Source: Oegoconia quadripuncta
Taxonomy: Eukaryota > Arthropoda > Insecta > Lepidoptera > Autostichidae
Direction of reading: 5' to 3'
Length of the DNA stretch: 64,000 nt
Assembly: GCA_949316235.1 (NCBI GenBank)
Contig: OX438743.1
Coordinates: 23,309,771-23,373,770 of the forward strand
Each line of letters starts with the position of its first letter. Position 1 is the stretch's first letter. A program made the position numbers and the translations under genes. Of the stretch, positions 1 through 12,434 are shown piece after piece. The notes beneath the pieces were generated by a model that did not search any database, was not told where the DNA came from, and worked only from the letters and a program-made list of their open reading frames with translations.

Positions 1-590
1 CCAAACTCTTTTGCTCTAAAATCCCAAGCTACTAGACATTCCATGTTATGTGCACAAACAGTCCCCAGTACCCTGTCCGGTGTCGGACACTGCCAGAGAC
101 ACCCGCGACAAACGCACCCCTTTGTTTACCTCCCCGCACTCAATCGCTCGTAGCGTTTAATGACTCGATCGAATCGCTGCTTTATGCTGTTTATTATTTG
201 ATTACTTCAATACTTTGTGTTACAATGGCTTGTGCTGCTCATCTTTATTTAATACCATTTATTTTCCACACACACATAAATATAAATATAAGCTGTATAT
301 AAGTGTAACAAGACATTAAAGAAGGCTCGTACTAATAAAATTATCCCAATACTGAGAAAAACTTATAGAATGATACTTGAGATTATTCTATTTCTTCCGT
401 CTAATCTGAATTTGAACAGTATCAAATATATAATATATTATTGAGAGTGAGACTCGATGACAATCCTGAGACGGCCCCGTCAATACGGCCCTTAGTTTTC
501 ACAAAAAAAAAGAAGAAAAGAAATATATTACGGACACAAAATTGAAAATCTTAATAAAAACCGATGACAATTACTTACGGCAACACTATG
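1..590. other. Unassigned AT-rich sequence
   Basis: No supported gene. Short open frames here lack motifs, splice signals or coding-like composition. The LINE remnant that follows may begin near the end of this stretch. Confidence 0.5.
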
Positions 591-591
591 A

Positions 592-960
592 TTAGTGTTG
601 CCGATTTAGTGAGAGGAGGCTGTGCCCCAACAGTGGGCACGTGTAAGGCTGCTGATGATTCACGACATTCACCTTTTCTTTCACTTGGTCAAAGTAATTA
701 CGCCTAGGTCTTCCCCTTCCTCTCTTTCCTTCAACCTTTCCCTCAATTATGTTCTTCAAAAAAATATCGTGTCGTATCAAGTGATCTCTTCGGTTCTCAA
801 CTGTGGCTAACAGGCATCTCTTCTCCTTTACCATCAATAACACCTCTTCATTTGTTCTCTTCTCGGTCCAGCTTATTCCCTCCATTCGTCTCCAGCACCA
901 CATCTCGAATGCCTCTAACCTTTCCCTATCCCTTTGTCTCTATATGGATGCTACACACCT
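592..960 (-). pseudogene. LINE reverse-transcriptase C-terminal remnant (RTE/L1-like), 3' end
   Basis: Read on the minus strand, this encodes a stretch around WCWRRMEGISWTEKRTNEEV, followed by KEKRCLL and a basic KRGRGRPRR segment. That is the C-terminal tail typical of insect endonuclease/RT LINE proteins. A closely related copy lies on the plus strand at 24881-25400, and about eight residues present there (between ENRR and HLIRHD) are missing here. The plus-strand text near 614-655 (ccccaacagtgggcac, then ggctgctgatgat) is a LINE 3'-UTR motif that recurs at 48549-48605. There is no endonuclease or catalytic RT, so this is a dead 5'-truncated copy. Confidence 0.75.
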
Positions 961-1572
961 AAATTCCCTTCCTTTTGCTTAATGTTAATCGGTCGTAGCT
1001 GAATAAAAGACAAGGACCTTATACCGGTAAATAAGTTCCGATAATCGGATTACATTGTGTTTTATAGCTACAACTCACAAGCGTAGCCGGGGGGCGCCCG
1101 TCGTGAGATTTGTGTTTCGGCAGCCATCTAATGTCCCGCTTACTGCTTGTTTGGCAACTCTCAGCTAAACTTCCTTCAAATGCCAGGAAAATGTTAGAAT
1201 AAGTAGGCGCCCTGTGGCTTACTTGCTCCCAATGTGTAAATTTGTGTAAAAAGTTTCTTATATACCTTTGTGTATTTAGGAGACAAGCCATTTGTTTTTG
1301 ACGGCGTTGTGTATCTGATTTGAGTACAGTTTTTACAACTGGGGAAAGGTTCTTTGCTTTTTTGATGAAAATCTGTTCAGTCGCTTCGAAGATAACTCTA
1401 AATTCAGTTGCTTTGTATACCTGGATGATATTATTATGGTTAGTTACTTGAGGGTTTTCTAAATGAAGTTAAGCAATTCTGACGCGGTCAGTCCTTAGAT
1501 GGGTGACCACTAGTGGCAATTTAATACGAGTGTCCGCGCTTGAGAGGGCACTGTAAATAGTCGGTCCATGAC
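961..1572. other. Unassigned sequence
   Basis: No supported feature. A 90-codon minus-strand frame at 1019-1291 has no recognisable domain and no initiation or splice context, so I do not call it a gene. Confidence 0.4.
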
Positions 1573-1680
1573 AGGCGCGATAAACGTTTACGTCGCGCGA
1601 AATATTTGTCCTGCTCGTTCGCTTTGACGAAATATACAACTATCCCACTCTCACTCCTACGTTATGCTTGTGAGTGACGA
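1573..1680 (+). repeat. Dispersed repeat, copy 1 (second copy at 30863-30970)
   Basis: The two segments share long blocks such as gacgaaatatacaactatcc followed by ctcactcctac, in the same orientation and with similar flanks (a gtcgcgcga block just upstream). They have no coding potential and no visible inverted termini. Family unknown. Confidence 0.7.
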
Positions 1681-2060
1681 TTTAGAAACGGTGACGGTGA
1701 CGGAAAAGTGACGGTTAGAATAGTTTTTAGAAAACCCTATTTTTAATTTGTATCTTAATAACAATAAATACTAACTGATATTCAATTAGGTGACTTTTGT
1801 TTAACACAGTTAAATTATTGATGAATAAAAATCTAAGCATGTTATAGTTAGGCATGCATGTGTTTTAGCTGAAAATGTCGTCGAGTTGCATTGCTTGAGA
1901 AATAAAAATTTTGTAACGATAATTTCCCTAAATGTTTTAAAATTAAAGAAATACCCATAAATTGAGCAATTTTTTAAAGAAACACATTTTTCAACTTTAG
2001 CTTATTTAGTTACTTAGTATTTGCGTTTCTTACAAATGCTTAATTTTCAGTAATTGTTAC
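1681..2060. other. Unassigned AT-rich sequence
   Basis: Nothing recognisable. Composition is strongly AT-rich. Confidence 0.4.
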
Positions 2061-2065
2061 AACAC

Positions 2066-2400
2066 TTTTTTTTTTTTTTTTTTTTTTTTTATTTATTTAT
2101 TAGGACCACAAACAAGTTCACAATATATTGTCATATATAAACAACTTAGACTAAACAAACATTAGTAATTGTGAACCCAACATCATTGGTCACAACGTAA
2201 TTATCATGTAATAATATAATAATGTGAGGCCTAATACAGCAAACAGTCAATCAACTACAGAAACTTAAGTTATATAGGTGGAGTCTATGTGGCGTATATA
2301 TATACATATAATCCATGAAATACATTTATGTATTAATACAAGGTGTTTTGAGTTGTGTCTCTTGTGTATTATTCTGAGTTTGTGAAATGTAAATTTGTTA
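2066..2400 (-). mobile_element. Poly-A-tailed retroelement 3' end
   Basis: A run of about 25 T (2066-2090), then atttatttatt, reads on the minus strand as a poly-A tail preceded by overlapping AATAAA-type signals. The sequence beyond is AT-rich 3'-UTR-like. The 5' boundary and the family are not visible. Confidence 0.45.
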
Positions 2401-3085
2401 TATTTGACGTAAAATAATATGGACGTAAAACTTTATCAAATGTTTCAAGAAAATCGCGGTTATTCGTTTTTCCGAGGTCAAACCGTATTTTCCCTGGGCT
2501 ATTACAGGAAAAACCTGTACAGTCGACCACTGTAATAATGAAATTAAATCTGAAACAAATAGTAAAAGATTCAAGACGAAATTAATGAAATGGCTCCAGA
2601 AGAATTTTTTTAATAGTATTAGTGTTTGATTGTGAGCATGTTTAGTAAATTTTTTCACACACGTTTTAAATACATGTAAGTATATTGTAGCTTTAATATC
2701 TTTTTAATCTGAATTCTTGCAATTAACAATTTAATTTTTTTACTTTTGAATTAAACTCCTTCATTCTTATTGGTATTCACGACTGGTGATCACTCATCCA
2801 ACACCGCGCTGGATGTTGCTTAACTTCTCTAATCGAAAACGAATAGCGAATGCGACTGCCCTACGAGTGCACTACCAAATTGTACCTATGTTAATAGTAT
2901 TGTATGAAATAGTCTTATTTAGAGTCCCCTTAATGTGCAAAAATTACAGCAAAAGATTTCCTAGAGTTGTTAGCTAAAAGGTCAACCGAAGTGTTGAGAT
3001 AAACTATAGTCAATATTGAATCACTGTGACCGCCGCGCCCTCTGCCAGACTCGACCACAGAATATTCAACAGCCAGTGCTATACG
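2401..3085. other. Unassigned sequence
   Basis: No supported gene. The small open frames at 2398-2658 and 2786-2977 have no recognisable content. Confidence 0.4.
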
Positions 3086-3165
3086 TCTTTCGGATTTCTT
3101 ATGAGGCCTTTAGTGAGGGACCATGTTTCGGCGCCTTAAGGTAACAAAAGTTGTTTAGAGACTTT
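3086..3165 (-). pseudogene. RTE-type LINE RT remnant (degenerate)
   Basis: Minus-strand translation gives GAETWSLTKGLIRN and then a stop. It matches the ETWSLTMGLIRKLNVTQRAM block found in the better-preserved RTE copy at 63338-63533. Only this short piece is legible. Confidence 0.6.
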
Positions 3166-3212
3166 CGTATTACTGAGTACTGTAACGGATCACCTCTATC
3201 GTGTGACCCTCA

Positions 3213-3520
3213 CACGGGTTTGTACTAGACCTCAATCACACCTGATGTTAAGTGAAGATGAGGCCGAAGGTAGTGACCCGGAAACCCCAACGCCTTTGGG
3301 GGACTGGCTATCTTATCTCTGACAACCGGAACACAACAATGATATTAACATTGCTGCTTGGCGGCAGATTTAGATAAGATGGTGGTAGCTAGCCAGGCGG
3401 ACATTTAAAATGCCCTACCACCAACCAAACCGAGTACTTAAACATGTACCCCGCTGGGGATCGAACCCGCGACCTTCGAATCGTAAACCCAATGTTGTTT
3501 ACATTGAGCCACGGAGGCGG
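3213..3520 (-). mobile_element. tRNA-headed SINE, family A, copy 1
   Basis: On the minus strand the head reads cctccgtggctcaatgtaaa... and carries a box-B-like ggttcgatcccca. The body includes gtggtagctaccaccatctt-like sequence, and the tail ends near gaggtctagtacaaacccgtg. At least ten other copies occur in the window (12435, 20289, 24036, 31231, 45720, 48236, 51880, 53302, 59907, 60617), which fixes the ends near ggaggcgg and cacgggtt. Confidence 0.85.
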
Positions 3521-3534
3521 TTAAATTACATATT

Positions 3535-3715
3535 TTCATATATACCGGATGAGTTTTTTTACCATAACGAAAAATAGAAGGTATTGGCATAGATAGTTTA
3601 TTTTAAAATTATTTCAAAACCATTATCGAATAAAGCGTTGTGTATTTTGACGGTGGCATTTGTAGCCTATTCCACATAATTACATAATTAAATTAAATAA
3701 ATTATAAAAACTTGG
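3535..3715 (+). repeat. Dispersed repeat F, partial copy
   Basis: The motif accggatgagtttttttacc, followed by aatagaaggtattggcatag, recurs at 22140-22240 and in both orientations within 54280-54780. A starting tac(a/c)gg(a/g)tgagt block suggests a small inverted-repeat element. Ends not defined. Confidence 0.55.
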
Positions 3716-3928
3716 AGAGGAGTTTTCCAATGGCCGTCGCTGATTGGCTAAGAGTGATGGAAGAATAATTATAATTCATTACATATTTTTTTAGTTGTTC
3801 GGGGTTCAGAGGGACGGTTGCTGTTGTGGGGTTCATAATTTAATTTAAATTGGATACAAACCAATGTTTACAGACACCCAAAGAGGAACTGGACATGATA
3901 GGAACCCAACGAATCCCGCCAGTCGCAA

Positions 3929-4110
3929 TACAATACAAATACTTTTTATTGCGCAAAATAATTTACAATAATTTTTGATGATATCAATAGAACACAATTA
4001 GGCGTTCGTATCACTAAAAGCGATCTCTTCCAGACAACCCACAGCTATGGGACATTTGTAGGTAGAAACACAGGTAGGGTGCACGATACTACCAACTAAA
4101 GAAATAATTA
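3929..4110 (-). mobile_element. LINE 3'-UTR fragment with conserved hairpin
   Basis: Minus strand: ctggaagagatcgctttt followed by agtgat, a 6-bp stem with one G-U pair. The element ends in a (tattg)n-type tail seen on the plus strand as aatacaatacaaatac. A sister copy lies at 30335-30510 with the same tail and neighbouring text. No coding sequence remains. Confidence 0.6.
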
Positions 4111-4689
4111 TAGATAAGTATGGATAAATATAATAATAATATCATATTAATAGACTTACTTAATAGCATAAATATACATAAATAAATAAATATATAGTAT
4201 AAATATATCAATCACCAGCCGGCGCGTGCCATATTTCAGTCACAGAACGCGATTATCGAAGAATTTCCAAGTGCTACTACTGCTTTATCAAACCTGTGGC
4301 CAAGTCAAGGGTTGTCGAGCCTCAAGGAGTTTGTCCTGCCGCGACCGTCTCAGGCTCAAACTATTTATTTATTTGGAAAACTTTGTCAATTGTCGGATTG
4401 GTGGAGACGTCTGAAAGAACTCTTTGGGAATCAACTATCAATAACGGTTATACAGGGTGAAATCCTGAATAAAAATAAAAAAGCCTGTATATCTAAATCA
4501 CTCATAATCACCATTAGTTTGAACCTCCTCCTTTCTGGAGGTTAAAAATAGTGTCCAGTAGGTACTGTTGGCGCCATTGGCCTGATGTATACATCAGCTC
4601 AGCTGCTGACAGAGTAGGCACCAGCTCTCATATCTCAGGAGGCGTGGACCTTTGTAATAGATAAATATTTTACAAATTATAGATGACTA
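4111..4689. other. Unassigned sequence
   Basis: No supported gene. A tatacagggtg block near 4450 resembles the ends of small dispersed elements seen at 29572 and 58530. A perfect short palindrome (ctgatgtatacatcag) lies near 4580-4596. Confidence 0.35.
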
Positions 4690-4796
4690 GCTTCAGATCG
4701 CGGCTTCACCTGCGTGGAATAAGTTTATTGCTGAAATTTGTTTATCCCGCGGGAACTACTCACTTTATCGGGGAAAAAATATCCTATGTCTTAATG

Positions 4797-5545
4797 TCAA
4801 AGTCAAAGTCAAAGTCAAAAATGCTTTATTTTGTAGGTACACAGAGTACACTTAAAATAGTCAATTTTACATAGTAAATTTTAAATTTTTTAAGCTACTG
4901 CTTGTTCAAAATGTAATTTTCCCCTGAGAAGAACAAGCAAGAAACTCGAAGGGTTGCTCTTTTAAAATCAGGCTTTGATTTTACATAAAGGTTTTTATAT
5001 TACAAACAGGTTTTTAAATTTCATTATTAATTGTGAAATAGCCTGGCATGCGAACGATCTGATTATGTCCAGGGATGATTATCATCTAAATAGTCTGATA
5101 TTTTATAATATGCTTTCTCAATAAGTTTCTATTTTACAGTATCTTTAAATTTATTGAGAGGAAGATTTTGTATATCAACTGGAACCTTATTGAAAAAGCG
5201 TATACATAACCCTTTGAATGAATTACTGACTTTGCGGAGGCGACTTATGTGACCTGCAAGTTTATCTTTATTTCTTGTATTGACATCATGTTTATCACTA
5301 TTTTTCCTAAATGATGTTATATTTTTTTTGACATACATTAGATTTTCAAAAATGTACTGTGACGAAAAGGTTAGAATGTTATACACTTTAAACCTATCTC
5401 TAAGTGACACTGCAGGTCTCAATTGATAAATTGCGCGAACGGCTCGTTTTTGTAAAACAAAGATTGTATTTATATCCGCGGCGTTTCCCCACAGCAAGAT
5501 ACCGTAAGACATCAAGCTGTGGAAATAACTAAAATATACTAATCT
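4797..5545 (-). mobile_element. 5'-truncated Jockey-like LINE (family J)
   Basis: Minus orientation. The 3' tail shows as tandem tcaaag units (TTTGAC repeats on the sense strand) at 4798-4820. The 3'-UTR includes the agctactgcttgttcaaaa block shared by family J copies at 9733, 28421, 37991, 52555 and 55530. The 5' end is lost within the RT C-terminal region near 5545, at the junction with repeat E. Confidence 0.8.
5129..5545 (-). pseudogene. Jockey-superfamily LINE ORF2, C-terminal fragment
   Basis: This open frame of about 139 codons starts mid-protein with LVYFSYFHSLMSYGILLWGN, the block just downstream of the RT palm in this superfamily, and continues through LQKRAVRAIYQL and SRLRKVSNSFKG. 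It then runs on to a C-terminus that differs from its sister at 38242-39000 by the loss of the last 20 or so residues. It lacks endonuclease and all catalytic RT motifs, so it cannot act on its own. Confidence 0.85.
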
Positions 5546-5667
5546 ATAAATCCAGAGTATATTCTACCCATACACCAAATTTCATCCAAATCCGTTCATC
5601 CGTTTCGCCGTGATTCAGCAACAAACAAACATCCAAACTTTCGTATCTAACTAATCTAACTAATATT

Positions 5668-7140
<1,473 letters not shown>

Positions 7141-7199
<59 letters not shown>
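7141..7199 (+). repeat. (TAA)n microsatellite, right of Dong/R4 element
   Basis: About 57 bp of (ATA)n directly after the element's 3'-UTR. It could be original target, element tail, or both. Confidence 0.95.
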
Positions 7200-7499
7200 T
7201 TTGAATAGTCAAGGCAAAAGGGAGTGACATCAGCTTTGCTGTACGGGGACAGATGTCACGGTCAACGCTGTTTTTCAGTCACCCCCCCCTTGTCCCCGAT
7301 ATGAAGGGCGGGAGGATAGGTTTATTAGTAATGGGAGGGCTTAAACATTACAATTAGTAAATTTGACCATATTATAAACAATTATTAGCAAAACAAAAAA
7401 TTACAACAAAATAGAAATTAAAATATTGACAACTTGAATTTTGAGAAATTTTGAACCCCTGAGGATGTGTGTTTGTGTGTGAGTGCGGTTGTAAAGGTA
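7200..7499 (+). other. Unassigned sequence with an 8-bp-stem hairpin
   Basis: No gene. Near 7224-7260, gtgacatc and gatgtcac are perfect inverted repeats separated by about 20 nt. A C-rich run (cacccccccc) follows. The position right after the TAA block raises the possibility of a second TAA-targeting element fragment, but no coding remnant supports this. Confidence 0.35.
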
Positions 7500-7615
7500 A
7501 ATGCGAAAGTTTGGATGTTTGTTTGTTTGTCCATTTATTTTGTTATTTTTTATCCCAATAAAGTGAGGAGTTCTTATTCCACGCAGGCGAAGCCGCGGGC
7601 GGCAAGCTAGTTTAT
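7500..7615 (+). repeat. Dispersed repeat E, partial copy
   Basis: It begins with gcgaaagtttggatgtttg and ends with gcgaagccgcgggcggcaag, ctagt. The middle of the family is deleted compared with the fuller copies at 24120-24345 and 39119-39345. Confidence 0.7.
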
Positions 7616-8010
7616 AATATATAGTTAGATAAGAACGAACCGCTCGGCGATATCCAGTCTATTATATGCCTTTTTTCTTTGTCGAATCATAAACTGTAAA
7701 AATACTTATTTTAAAACAGCAACCCCTGAACTTCTTTCTCGGTTTGCTCTGTATGTCTGCTTAATGAATGAGAGAGAAGCCTTTTTGAATTGCCTGGAAG
7801 AGATCGCTTTTAGATAGATAGATAAAGCGTTTATTTGCATGTTACAGAAACACATACAAAAATATTCGACACAACAATCATTCTGCTTGGTGTTATTCTT
7901 ACAAAATGTAGCCTTATTTCACAGTAATAAAAAAAAAAAAAAAAAGGGTGATATTTTCAAAAGTTTTAGTTATAACTTACGAAATAAACTTTTTTCACTT
8001 TGACTTTGTT
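7616..8010 (+). mobile_element. Composite of LINE 3'-UTR scraps
   Basis: Three pieces are legible. 7635-7665 (aaccgctcggcgatatccag) matches the 3'-UTR start of the LINE ending at 63337. 7790-7812 (cctggaagagatcgctttta) is the conserved hairpin block. 7945-8010 (tcaaaagttttagttataac, ttacgaaataaac, ttttcactttgac) matches that LINE family's terminal tail. Order and boundaries are broken. Confidence 0.5.
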
Positions 8011-8861
8011 ATTTATGTATGTATGTATGTCTATCTCAAGATGGTGTGAGTAAAGGAACGAGTACAAAATAATTAAACGTCAACCAAGTTACTCTTAATA
8101 GGTATAGTTTGTTGGATCAGCTGAGTACAAAGGAACACACACCACTGTTCGAACTTCGGACATTCCTGAACAATTTAATAAACTTTCTTAATAATCTAGG
8201 AGAAACCTTACATAGTTTGAATTAAGGAAGTATTCCTTCCGTTCCATTTGGTAACTGAATTAAATTTAAATTGACTTTAAATAAAATGATATCATGTATC
8301 GAAATGTTTGAAGATTGAATTATTTACTTATGTTAAGTTATTTGTCCATTAATGATTAGTAATCATCATTATTGGAGGCTCTTGAAATATGTGAGATGTC
8401 AGCGCGTCCGTTTGTCCGGCGACGCCTAAACAAATATATCTCTACTCGAACCTTGTTCAGCGAGCACTCAACCAATTAGATATTTGTAGTAGACGCACAC
8501 TGGACAATGTACGTTACACATATACACATTATATGTATAGTCGATGTATATCTATTGTTTTTTTTTTAATATTACAATAAATTTATTTATTTAAAAACAG
8601 TAACAAATAAAGAGATGGAATTTAAATATAAACTAGAACAAATGTAAAAAATCGGGACCGTGAGGCAAGGTACCCAAAACGCTGGCAACGTTTCTTCGTT
8701 GTATCACAGATTACTAATAAGTTACTAACGTAACTGGTTGTATGCAGGGTACTTAAGATTACTTACCATACTTGTTTTATTAAATTATGAGTGCCATTAT
8801 GTCAAAAGGTAAATAACAAGGTAAATTAAAAATGCAATATGTAACTAAATACATATTTGAG
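8011..8861. other. Unassigned sequence
   Basis: No supported gene. A poly-T tract and AATAAA-like text near 8553-8590 may be the tail of a minus-strand retroelement. Confidence 0.35.
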
Positions 8862-9180
8862 GAGCGTCGGTGGTTCAGCGGTTAAGACGCTGTCTTCCAA
8901 TTTGGGAGGTCCTAGTTTAATTCCCAGGCAGGCCATGTACCAATGTGTTTTTAAATTTAATTTAATTACTTATGTGAATTTATCCGACTGCTCTTAAACG
9001 GTGAAGGAAAACATCGTACGAAAATCTACATACATAGCAATACTTGTAGCAAATAAGGACAAAGTTCTGCATATATTCTGAGGGCAGGCTGAAAACCAGT
9101 GCTGAGTGATTCACGTCACTCAGTGTTTACTGAGACTGTCCCCCACACACGCACTCATTGTAGTACCTAGTTAGTCATAG
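8862..9180 (+). mobile_element. tRNA-headed SINE, family C, copy 1
   Basis: The head reads gcgtcggtggttcagcggtt, aagacgc (box-A-like) and then gtcctagtttaattccca where box B would be. The text after it, including ttatccgactgctcttaaac, matches a reversed copy at 53755-54062 whose head is gaatcgaatccga on the opposite strand. Confidence 0.75.
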
Positions 9181-9732
9181 AGCCGTGTTGGTGGATCATT
9201 CTTGAGACTGGGATCGCGTCTCGATCTCGATATTATAGTTTTCTTTTATTTTATTTTTATTTTTTTTTGATACTATTTCAATATGAAACAGGTTCTCAAG
9301 CGTGAGCTGGTGGCCATCTCGGTCTCGAGAGCGGTTTGTGGGATGCGGACCTTGATTTCCTCTGTTTTGATTTCTTGTATGTTGTTGTGGTTTTTTTTTC
9401 GGTGTGTGGAAATAAATTGTTTAAATGGTTTAAATATATGTTTTCTTTCTTCTATATGCGTACATTATAGCGAGCAAAGTCACAGGCAACAGCTAATTAA
9501 ATATATCCATGAGTAATGTTATAAAAAGATGAAAACCATTCACAACGAACAAGATGACACTTCAATGGGTTTCGAAAGTCTCTGTATAAATATTACTGTC
9601 TTGAATGTACTTCGCGCATGCGTGTGAGAACCGACATGTTGGCACAGATGTGTGTCCACCGTTAAAAGTATGTTGTACAACAAGATTATGTCTAATACGA
9701 TCAAAGAATGAAGCTCTTTTTATTCGTCTTCA
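9181..9732. other. Unassigned sequence
   Basis: No supported gene. A 77-codon plus-strand frame (9283-9516) has no motif, splice site or coding bias that I can recognise. Confidence 0.35.
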
Positions 9733-10506
9733 ATAAGTCAAAGAAAAAATGCTTTATTTTGTAGGTACACAGAGTATTGTATATAAAAAACTGTGTTCAA
9801 AACTTACCATCAGTTTTCGATCGGCGTCCGTGTTTCACTTTAGGCTCCACTGAAAACCAGCGTTGTAGTCTAATTTCCAGACTGCAACTTATGCTGAGTA
9901 GGAGAACTTCTTTGACACCACTTTGCGACACCGAAAATTAATTTTTAAATACTTTAAGTCTATTAGTGAAACTTTACTTAGGTACCTAGGTGCCTATTTT
10001 TTACTTTTATTTTTGTAAACTGTGCTATGAGATAGGAGTACTCACTCATCCTGTTATATGAAAGTGTTTTGTGTACGTACTTTTGTCTCGGCCCCAATTC
10101 CATTATGTCAATTTGCTATTCACCGTTATACATGTATAATAATATGTGTGTCGCTAAATGGGTCAAATAAACGATTCTTATTCTTATATGCACTTAAAAT
10201 AGTCAATTTTACATAGTAAATTTTACATTTTTAAGCTACAGCTTGTTCAAAATGCAATTTTCCCCTGAGATGAACACGCAAGAAACTCGAAGGGTTGCTC
10301 TTTTAAAGTCAGACTTTGATTTTACGTAAAGGTTTTTATATTTCATTATTAATTGTGAAATAGCCTGGCATGCGAACGATCTGATTATGTCCAGGGACGA
10401 TTATCATCTAAATAGTCTGAAATTTTATAATATGCTTTGTTAATAAGTTTCTGTTTTATAGTATCTTTAAATTTATTCAGAGGAAGATTTTGTATATCAA
10501 CAGGAA
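9733..10506 (-). mobile_element. Family J LINE 3' end, split by another LINE tail
   Basis: 9733-9776 carries the terminal block (agtcaaagaaaaaatgcttt, attttgtaggtacacagagta). The copy resumes at about 10191 with cacttaaaatagtcaatttt and runs to the RT C-terminus-coding text near 10440-10506. Compared with 4797-5545 the continuity is exact, so 9777-10190 is an insertion. No open frame of useful length remains. Confidence 0.75.
9777..10190 (+). mobile_element. LINE 3' end nested in a family J LINE
   Basis: This plus-strand insert ends caaataaacgattcttattc, tta, meaning a poly-A-signal-like AATAAA followed by a TTCTTA tandem tail. A related ending (gcgtcgctaaatggatcaaa, taaag-like) occurs near 58015-58050. 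No coding sequence is recognisable. Confidence 0.6.
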
Positions 10507-10786
10507 CTCGACGGGTTTCTTTACTTGTATGATGTTAGAATACACACAGTGGAATTCATATATTTTGACAATGTCAATAAACTGTGCAGAAATTGTGCTA
10601 AATAGTGCCTCAAGGAAAAAAATTGTGCCACTGTAGTTTAAAGAGTTATTCAACATTTTAAGTGAGCGTTCTGGCGTCACGTGTAGCTGGAATACTCATT
10701 ATTATTATTATTAAATTCTTTATTGCACACAAAAATAAAATACAAATTACCTACGTTACCTCATCTATTTGTCTCCTTACTGAGGT
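10507..10786. other. Unassigned sequence
   Basis: Nothing recognisable between two LINE ends. Confidence 0.35.
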
Positions 10787-10905
10787 TTGCTGGAAGAGAT
10801 CTCTTATAGAGATAAGCTCGCCTTTTGTATATTTTAATATTCTCCTGTTTTTTTGTTTTGTTTGACGTGTATGCTTTTATACAATAAAGTGTTAAATAAA
10901 TAAAT
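10787..10905 (+). mobile_element. LINE 3' end with conserved hairpin
   Basis: ctggaagagatctcttatag continues to agataagctcgcc, forming an ATCTCT/AGAGAT stem with a TAT loop. It ends in caataaagtgttaaataaat tandem tail. Related minus-strand copies lie at 31035-31195 and 42745-42905. Here it meets the next LINE tail to tail. Confidence 0.7.
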
Positions 10906-11352
10906 AAATACAAAGAACATTTAACATAGATGATGAAGTGTACAAAGGCGGTCTTATCGCTGATAGCGATTTCTTCCACACAACCTCAGTTAAAGAAGCT
11001 TTTTCATAAGTAATTGGATAGTGCAAAGTAATAGGTGAGTAACTTTTCATATCAGCAGGTATATAGACGATACATAAAAAATACATAGGTATAGTGGAAT
11101 ACATACAAAGATAAACACTTACTAAAATAAACAAACCATTTAAATAAGTACAATAATAAAATACACATAAATGTATATACAATTCATTAAAGAGATAAAT
11201 AATATTCCTTTAGATGCAGTTTAAACACTGCAAGCGATTCTGCGTGACGAATATTTTGTGGTAGCGCATTCCACAACTGCGCAGCCTTAATGTGAAACGA
11301 TCCCGAGTATCTCGAGATCTCTCTCCAAAAATGAAGCGGATGGCCATATTCG
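10906..11352 (-). mobile_element. 5'-truncated LINE, tail to tail with the preceding one
   Basis: Minus orientation. It has a C-terminal coding piece (11187-11352), then a 3'-UTR with the hairpin aaatcgctatcagcgataag (ATCGCT/AGCGAT stem), and a (ttta)n tail shared with the facing copy at 10889-10910. Its stem sequence differs from the neighbour's but pairs equally well. Confidence 0.7.
11187..11352 (-). pseudogene. Jockey-superfamily LINE ORF2 C-terminus
   Basis: Minus-strand frame, no ATG. It reads EYGHPLHFWREISRYSGSFH, then IKAAQLWNALPQNIRHAESL and a short tail ending in YYLSL and a stop. The (A)xxLWNxLPxxIR block followed by a short FK-type helix is the usual end of insect non-LTR ORF2 proteins. 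It is 5'-truncated and carries no enzymatic domain. It was recognised by reading the frame directly because it has no start codon. Confidence 0.7.
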
Positions 11353-11530
11353 GCAGAGCTTGAGGCAAGTTCCCAAAAAAAAAAATATTACATACAAGAA
11401 ACCACAGAGAGGCAAAGCTCTATTTTCAGAATAAATATACATACATGTATATTGTTAACTTTCGTAGTTACTTTCGGTGTTTTTTTCGAGTCAAAATTAA
11501 ACTTCATATTTGTTTAAGACTGTTTGTATC

Positions 11531-11645
11531 CTGAATAAATAAATAACTCCATGACTCTGGAAACAATGTTCGTATTCATCACACAAAGATATAGCGGGGA
11601 TTCGAACCCGCAACCGTTTCGAAGGCAAGGCGACATCGGCCACCA
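11531..11645 (-). mobile_element. tRNA-headed SINE, family D, head fragment
   Basis: On the plus strand, cgtattcatcacacaaagat, atagcggggattcgaacccgcaac corresponds to the head of family D (full copy at 21192-21430). The minus strand gives gcgggttcgaatccccgc, a good T-arm. The 3' half is missing. Confidence 0.7.
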
Positions 11646-12151
11646 GAATTATTTTCATGCCGACAGTACACAAACAACTAAGTAGATCAGGCGTAACAAT
11701 CTTGTACTCAATATAACTAAATTGCTCTATTATTGCTTTGTAATAGTAAATATTTATCATTATTACTTGTAAAGGAGGTCGCACACTAAATGCCTCTGCC
11801 ACTCAACAGAAAGGGCTCTATCATCGCGTTAATATTTTAATATTCCAATACTACACAATACCTACGTCACTATTATTATTTGTACCAACGGACACTAATG
11901 AGCGTGTAGGCACCTTAACAACCCAACAACTGTACAAATACATTGCTCACAACGTTTGACATGTAAATTTGACTCTTATATCCAAACTATTAGGTTAATT
12001 TAAACATTACACCTTGGATACAAGTTAAATTTGTGTAACGATACAAAAGAATGACACGGGATGCGTCTCGAACTGTCAAGTGAGGTTTTGAGAGAAAATA
12101 AACGCGTAATTTATTAGTGGAGTGGTGGTTTGGAGAGTTGTGTCGGGGGTA
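11646..12151. other. Unassigned sequence
   Basis: No supported gene. The 101-codon minus-strand frame at 11497-11802 runs through the SINE and is spurious. Confidence 0.4.
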
Positions 12152-12434
12152 GGGTTACCAGGTGTAAAATTGAAAAGTCCTGATAAAAAGCCTGATTTGT
12201 ACAAATAAGTCCTGGCTTTTTACTGTGAGAGCGGTAGAGAGGGAATCAGAGAGTATTATCTGTTTTATAATTCTAGACCATGTTACAGTTAAGCAATTTC
12301 AGCAAATTTCAGGTTTTAAGAAGAAGAAGAGTGAAGAAGATGTATTTGTGTTGATCAATATTGAGAGCAATTTAATATTACCTAAGAAAAGTCAAAGGTT
12401 TTTATAATAATTTTGCAGGACTGACAGCGCAAAG

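Larger units (their letters stand above)
4690..5663 (-). repeat. Dispersed repeat E, split by a Jockey-like LINE
   Basis: Left part (4690-4796) reads gcggcttcacctgcgtggaa, ...atcccgcgggaactactcac, ...tatcctatgtc. Right part (about 5545-5663) continues with gagtatattctacccatac, ...caaatttcatccaaatccg and caaacatccaaactttcg. Together they make one copy of a roughly 230-bp family found at 7500, 20085, 24120, 37880/39003, 39119 and, in variant form, 51110 and 57214. The intervening 750 bp is a LINE insertion. Confidence 0.75.
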
